The notes below the pieces were generated by a model. It did not search any database, was not told where the DNA came from, and saw only the letters and a list, made by a program, of their open reading frames with translations. 64,000 nt of DNA from CAVPDE01 sp963702565 (GTDB lineage Bacteria; Desulfobacterota; DSM-4660; Desulfatiglandales; HGW-15): contig CAVPDE010000019.1 of assembly GCA_963702565.1 (NCBI GenBank), forward strand, positions 149,605 through 213,604, written 5' to 3'. The translations under genes were made by a program, and so were the position numbers. Positions 60,159-64,000 of the stretch are shown in pieces. How positions within the stretch are numbered: position 1 is the stretch's first letter; each line of letters opens with the position of its first letter.

Positions 60159-61130
60159 ATGCTAAAGGGGATCAGGCCAAGAGACTTGGGCTTCATAGCG
60201 CTCGCAATTGCCCTAGGCGCTACCCTCGATTGTGGCGTTAAGTCTATCGCCTTGAATCCAGCGCCCAGATCTTATTTGAATCAGGGAGGCGACATAAGAA
60301 ATGCCGCGGAAAGTTTAGACAGCAAGGACAAGGATAAAGAGAGCCTGATCGACAGAGGTATATATGAGGAAGTTAGTTTTTCTCAGGCAGGATGCAGTCT
60401 TCTAGGCACGCACCGCACGCTATCTAGATTTTCCTATGAACCGGAATGGGGGACTAAGCGCATCCCTAAATATTATCGAGTGCTTGAGTTCACAACCAGT
60501 GATTATAGGAGGCCGGTGGAGCATTCGGAGAATACGGAAAAGGGCTTCATTTCAAAGATGCCCGATTGGATGCCAGGAAAAAGCGAAACCGTCTACCTGA
60601 ATAGACACAGGTATAGCTCTGGAACATTTTCCCGCACAACGGTGAAAGGAGACATCAGGAAGAAACTTCGAAAGGTGGCGAGAGAGTTAGGGCTGGACCC
60701 GCGTTTAGCTGTCGCCTTGGGAGAGGTTGAGTCTGGTTTTAATCCTGAAGCCGTCTCCCCAGAGGGGGCGATTGGAGTATTGCAACTGATGCCGCGGTTT
60801 TTCTGTAAAGAGCCCGAGATAGATGTGTGTATGCTATACGATCCGGATGAGAATATTCGAATGGGTCTGGAGCATCTGAAATCTCTGTTGCAGAGGTTTA
60901 GAAACGACATTGAGCTTTCTCTTGCTGCTTATAATTCAGGGTCAAGAAGGGTAGTCGAGGCAGGTTATGCTATTCCTCCTATCGAACAAACTCACAGTTA
61001 CGTCAAACGGGTCAGAGAAGCAATGGAAAAAGTTCCCCTAGATTCACCGGACGGTTTCTATGCATTGTCTTGGGAATCCTCAAGGCCCCAAGGAAGGAAA
61101 CTGGAGGGGAACGCATGTTATCTGGATTAG
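60159..61130 (+). CDS. Lytic transglycosylase (SLT-type)
   Basis: From the ATG at 60159 (GGGGAGAAG upstream) the product has 323 residues. An N-terminal hydrophobic segment is followed by a long low-complexity region and then an SLT domain with the catalytic Glu in ALGEVESGFNPEAVSPEGAI. The later motifs are GVLQLMP and the AAYNSGSRRVVEAG helix. It cleaves peptidoglycan glycan strands to 1,6-anhydro products. The single Cys in the signal (LDC) might be lipidated. The neighbourhood is AT-rich. Confidence 0.8.
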   Translation: MLKGIRPRDLGFIALAIALGATLDCGVKSIALNPAPRSYLNQGGDIRNAAESLDSKDKDKESLIDRGIYEEVSFSQAGCSLLGTHRTLSRFSYEPEWGTKRIPKYYRVLEFTTSDYRRPVEHSENTEKGFISKMPDWMPGKSETVYLNRHRYSSGTFSRTTVKGDIRKKLRKVARELGLDPRLAVALGEVESGFNPEAVSPEGAIGVLQLMPRFFCKEPEIDVCMLYDPDENIRMGLEHLKSLLQRFRNDIELSLAAYNSGSRRVVEAGYAIPPIEQTHSYVKRVREAMEKVPLDSPDGFYALSWESSRPQGRKLEGNACYLD

Positions 61131-61783
61131 AGATCCGATGACCCCAAGTTATCCTAACGGGATTCTGCAATCGAGGAAACCATGGATATCATCGGGTTGA
61201 AGATTTGGACTGGTAATCGCTTGGCGAGGAACGCCAGGGACACAGGCTACCGCTTTCAATTACGATACGGATTGGAAGCAGCTGCTCATGAGCTACCAAG
61301 TGAACATTTCAAAGTCATACTCAGGCCTCGGTTCAATGTCGAAATCGCAACCGGTTTTCCTTCTATCCACACGATAGGCTTCTACTGACGCTAATCACAA
61401 CCAAAGTCACACTTCGAGTGTTTGAGAGGGATCTCGCTCCTTCATCGCTAAGGAATGGGCGACATTTTGCGCTTTCTCTCCTCTTTCGGTATAATAAAAA
61501 ATCGTTCCATGAACAACACGCGATCTTGACCCGATTCAAGATCGCCTGCCGGCTTTATTTGCCGCTCACTTGCTCGACAGTGCGGTGGGTTTTTCGCGGA
61601 AACCTTATAAGTCGCTGATTTCTACCGTGACCCGCCCTATGTCTTTGACTATGAGAGGCATTTAGGGAAATCGAGGTCGCGTGTTATCCGGAAGCAGGAT
61701 CTCGTTGTCAGCTTGCAGGTATAAAAAGAGAACGGCAAACTCATCCTTCTAGTTCCGTCGAATGAAAGCGGAAAGGAGGGTAT
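61131..61783. other. Intergenic stretch of 653 bases
   Basis: No convincing gene. A TATAAT box (61490-61495) with TTGCGC 17 bases upstream precedes a perfect 10-bp hairpin, GCGATCTTGA/TCAAGATCGC, at 61520-61545. A small transcript is possible but unproven. Confidence 0.4.
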
Positions 61784-62524
61784 ATGAAGCGGATTGTTTA
61801 CTGTCTGGCTTGCGTGGGATTGCTGATTGGTTCAGTGAACGCAGAGGAGAAAAAGGAGTTCAAGAATCCAGAGGAGGCCGTGAGCTACAGCATCGGGTTC
61901 CAGATGGGAGCCGAATTAATGAAGCGCGGTGTAGTGGTGGACCCCGAAATAATCGCTCAGGGGGTGCGAGATGGCCTGAGCGGAGCTGAGCCTAGGCTCA
62001 GCGAAGCGGACATGAAGGATAGGCTCTCGGGTCTAGAGGCTCAGGTAAAGCAAGCGAAACAGAAAGAGATGGAGGAACAGGCGGCCAAGACGCTGGCTGA
62101 GGGCGAGGCCTTTCTAGCCGAGAACGGGAAAAAGAAGGGGATCGTGACCCTGCCGAGCGGTCTCCAGTATCAGGTCCTTCGGAAAGGCGAAGGGCAGTCC
62201 CCAAAAGCCACCGACAGGGTAACTGTTCACTATCGGGGGACCTTCATCGATGGAAAGGAGTTCGACAGCTCTCACAATCAAGGGAAGCCAATAACCTTCA
62301 TGCTTGACAAGGTGATCAAGGGCTGGACCGAGGGGCTCCAGCTCATGAAGCCGGGGGCCAAGTGGAAGCTTTTTATCCCTGCCAAGCTGGCTTACGGGGT
62401 AAAAGGCCTCGGGTCGCGCATTCCGTCCAACAGCACCCTGATCTTTGAGGTGGAGCTCATTTTCGTAGAGGCAAACAAGAGTGCAGAAACCAGCAAGGAC
62501 CAGGGGGCTAAAGCTCAAAAGTGA
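61784..62524 (+). CDS. FKBP-type peptidyl-prolyl isomerase (Mip/FkpA-like)
   Basis: The 246-residue protein has a signal peptide (KRIVYCLACVGLLIGSVNA), an N-terminal helical dimerisation domain (about 25-105) and a C-terminal FKBP domain with VTVHYRGTFIDGKEFDSS, MLDKVIKGWTEGLQLM and IPAKLAYG, all residues of the proline-binding pocket. It folds or stabilises envelope proteins in the periplasm. GGAGGG precedes the ATG. Confidence 0.92.
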   Translation: MKRIVYCLACVGLLIGSVNAEEKKEFKNPEEAVSYSIGFQMGAELMKRGVVVDPEIIAQGVRDGLSGAEPRLSEADMKDRLSGLEAQVKQAKQKEMEEQAAKTLAEGEAFLAENGKKKGIVTLPSGLQYQVLRKGEGQSPKATDRVTVHYRGTFIDGKEFDSSHNQGKPITFMLDKVIKGWTEGLQLMKPGAKWKLFIPAKLAYGVKGLGSRIPSNSTLIFEVELIFVEANKSAETSKDQGAKAQK

Positions 62525-62850
62525 GCTGACACACGAAACCTCCAATCAGGCCGTTGATCTGAAGTTTCAGCTTTCGAGGGTATCCTCAGGTCTTAACTTT
62601 AGCATATGACTTGAGATGGTAATCGTCTGCCTGACAGGCTACCCCTTCGCTTTCGACTTCGATACGCGATCTTGTATTCCGGTGGGGAGCGGAGGATAAT
62701 GATTTCAACGGCAGGCCCTGGTCCCGGTCCAAGTTCTAAATCGTTACCGGCCCCGGTCCTATCCAAGCAATAGGCTGCTTGGGCAAGTCATAACCGACCC
62801 ATTTCCCTACCGCGCAATAGGCTTCGGCGACTAAAAAGGAGGAAGATACT
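62525..62850. other. Intergenic stretch of 326 bases
   Basis: Nothing recognisable beyond the ribosome site AAGGAGGAAG before the next gene. Confidence 0.35.
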
Positions 62851-63693
62851 ATGGCAACTTTTATTGAAGTTAGGTTCTGGATTATAGCTATTCTGATGCT
62901 CGGGAGTGTTGTTCTTCTCTTTACTTATCCGAAAATGAAAGGCAAGGTGCTGCTTCTTCTATTCACGTTTCTTTCATTAGTTCCAACTGTTGGGTTTTAC
63001 ATCCTGAATTATTTTCTTCGCAGTAAAGTTCTTGATCGTCAGTCCAGTCAGCCACTTAGTATCGCCCTTTCCGCCTGCGGCATAGCAGCAGCAGCATGCC
63101 TGTTGGGCTATGTTATTGCCATTAGGGAGGACAACTTGGCAACTTCGATGCAACCTAATTATGCCCAGCCATACACGGCTCAGGCTACAGCGCAGACTTC
63201 GACGCCTCTCTTCTTGTATATACCAGTATCGCGTCTAATCATTTTATCAATTCTTTCAGGCGGCATCTATTACGCCTATTGGATTTACAAGAACTGGTGG
63301 TATGTAAGACAACGCGACGTGATAAATATTAGTCCTTTTTGGCGAGGGTTTTTCGGTATTTTTTTCTGCCATAGTCTTCTTAAGAGAATACATTCAGACG
63401 CAGAGGCACGCGCTGTCCAAGTGCCTTCCTTTTCTCCCGGAGGTTTGGCCACCGGTTTTATAGTTTTGGCAATCTTGGCAAATGTAATTGGCCGCGTGCC
63501 GAATGCAATTGCCATTATCTCTTTTGTTCTACCAGCATTCCTTTTCTTAGTGCCTGTTCAGGATTACATTAACACAGTCACACACAAGCGAAATCCCGAT
63601 CAACAATATTACGGCTGGTCATCTGGTCATATAGTTTGCTTAATTCTTGGGTTGGGTCTTTGGGCACTCACACTAACGGTTGGTAACCAATGA
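62851..63693 (+). CDS. DUF4234-like membrane protein
   Basis: The 280-residue protein has about seven hydrophobic segments. An N-terminal three-helix part is followed by a Gln/Ala/Thr-rich linker (near 110-125), and then a helix with ILSGGIYYAYWIYKNWWY, which fits the DUF4234 signature. A final helix group completes it. AAGGAGGAAG precedes the ATG. Its function is unknown. Confidence 0.7.
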   Translation: MATFIEVRFWIIAILMLGSVVLLFTYPKMKGKVLLLLFTFLSLVPTVGFYILNYFLRSKVLDRQSSQPLSIALSACGIAAAACLLGYVIAIREDNLATSMQPNYAQPYTAQATAQTSTPLFLYIPVSRLIILSILSGGIYYAYWIYKNWWYVRQRDVINISPFWRGFFGIFFCHSLLKRIHSDAEARAVQVPSFSPGGLATGFIVLAILANVIGRVPNAIAIISFVLPAFLFLVPVQDYINTVTHKRNPDQQYYGWSSGHIVCLILGLGLWALTLTVGNQ

Positions 63694-64000
63694 CTATAAA
63701 GCTGTTCATAAAGGCTAAAACAGGTATGTGTAACAGGCCAATCCAGCGGACTCGCTACGCTCACCGCCGATTTTTTCGTTAACGCTTACGTTTGCTAATT
63801 CTCTGCCCAGCACTGCTTGGAACGCGGGCTGCCGCGTTCTGATTACGATACGTATGGTGGCGCGAAGGCAAAATATAACCTACGCCAAGTAATCTTTGCT
63901 CTTTAGCTCCGTGGAAACGCAATCATCGCACTCCGCACCTCACCTGCGATATCCTGCCAGAACCTCCAAATATCAGCCCGCCCAAAAGCCTGAGATATGG
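63694..64000. other. Terminal noncoding stretch of 307 bases
   Basis: No gene is seen. A CCAGCGGACTCGCTACGC segment followed by GTTAACGC slightly resembles an integron attC site, but I could not support it. Confidence 0.35.

Noticed and set aside
61182..61388. 68-residue open frame
   Set aside because: Low-complexity-free but without ribosome site or recognisable family; not enough to call a gene.
63728..63790. Possible integron attC site
   Set aside because: A CCAGCGGAC...GTTAACGC resemblance exists, but the R' and R'' boxes do not match well and no integrase or cassette array is present.

Overview
The window looks like part of the chromosome of an anaerobic, high-GC, deltaproteobacterium-like organism (Desulfobacterota). 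This is inferred from gene content, not from a marker gene. The evidence is: a DUF3786-type protein; a giant two-domain BadF/HgdC-type acyl-CoA dehydratase activase with its DUF2229/HgdB-like partner; an NtrC-type regulator with three sigma-54 promoter-like sites; small proteins built of RRSGxDRR repeats; and many iterated-unit inverted repeats between genes. No rRNA, tRNA, CRISPR array, phage or complete insertion sequence was seen.

Layout. (1) 1-13.8 kb: an aryl-polyene-like envelope lipid cluster. One arm (minus strand) has a lipoprotein, a GT2 glycosyltransferase and an MMPL exporter cut by the window edge. The other (plus strand) has a NodB deacetylase, ACP, hotdog dehydratase, second ACP, acyl-AMP ligase, LpxL-type acyltransferase, a fused fatty-acid kinase plus DegV protein, a PlsC-type acyltransferase, a second hotdog protein, a FabG-type reductase, a LolA-like carrier, a lipoprotein and a frameshifted esterase. 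A frameshifted Sfp-type phosphopantetheinyl transferase faces it. No ketosynthase is inside the window. (2) 13.8-20 kb: lipoproteins, a frameshifted thioesterase, a secreted zinc phospholipase C-like protein and a flippase-like membrane protein. (3) 20-29 kb: an NtrC-type regulator, a 7TM-DISM sensor kinase and the activase pair. (4) 29-31.9 kb: a cNMP-binding protein, methyltransferase, RRM protein and TauE/SafE exporter. (5) 32-38 kb: a TetR-controlled YbhGFSR-like ABC-2 exporter. (6) 38-45 kb: class III cyclase, lipoprotein deacetylase, TPR lipoprotein, Smr protein, DUF3786, PurE and Sua5. (7) 45-58 kb: a carbohydrate/cyclitol catabolic block. An FGGY kinase and a broken metallo-beta-lactamase protein diverge from an operon with a zinc dehydrogenase, a creatininase-family hydrolase, a one-piece transketolase, a beta-hydroxyacid dehydrogenase, an IlvD/Edd-type dehydratase and a UlaG-like lactonase, followed by a ModF-like double ATPase. 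(8) 58-64 kb: a sparser, more AT-rich stretch with two DRR-repeat proteins, a PilZ fragment, a lytic transglycosylase, an FKBP isomerase and a DUF4234-like membrane protein.

The points I would look at first are: the sigma-54-linked catabolic block, whose hydrolase, dehydrogenase, dehydratase and lactonase suggest an undescribed ring-opening route and whose dehydratase lacks the first cluster cysteine; the DAK2-DegV fusion inside an acyl-carrier cluster; a 27-base motif shared by two sigma-54-like promoters; two perfect hairpins with complementary loops; and several kinds of short-unit repeat array, including a 151-bp element present twice and 8-bp arrays that supply Shine-Dalgarno cores. Four genes carry single-base frameshifts, so either decay or sequence error must be considered for them.
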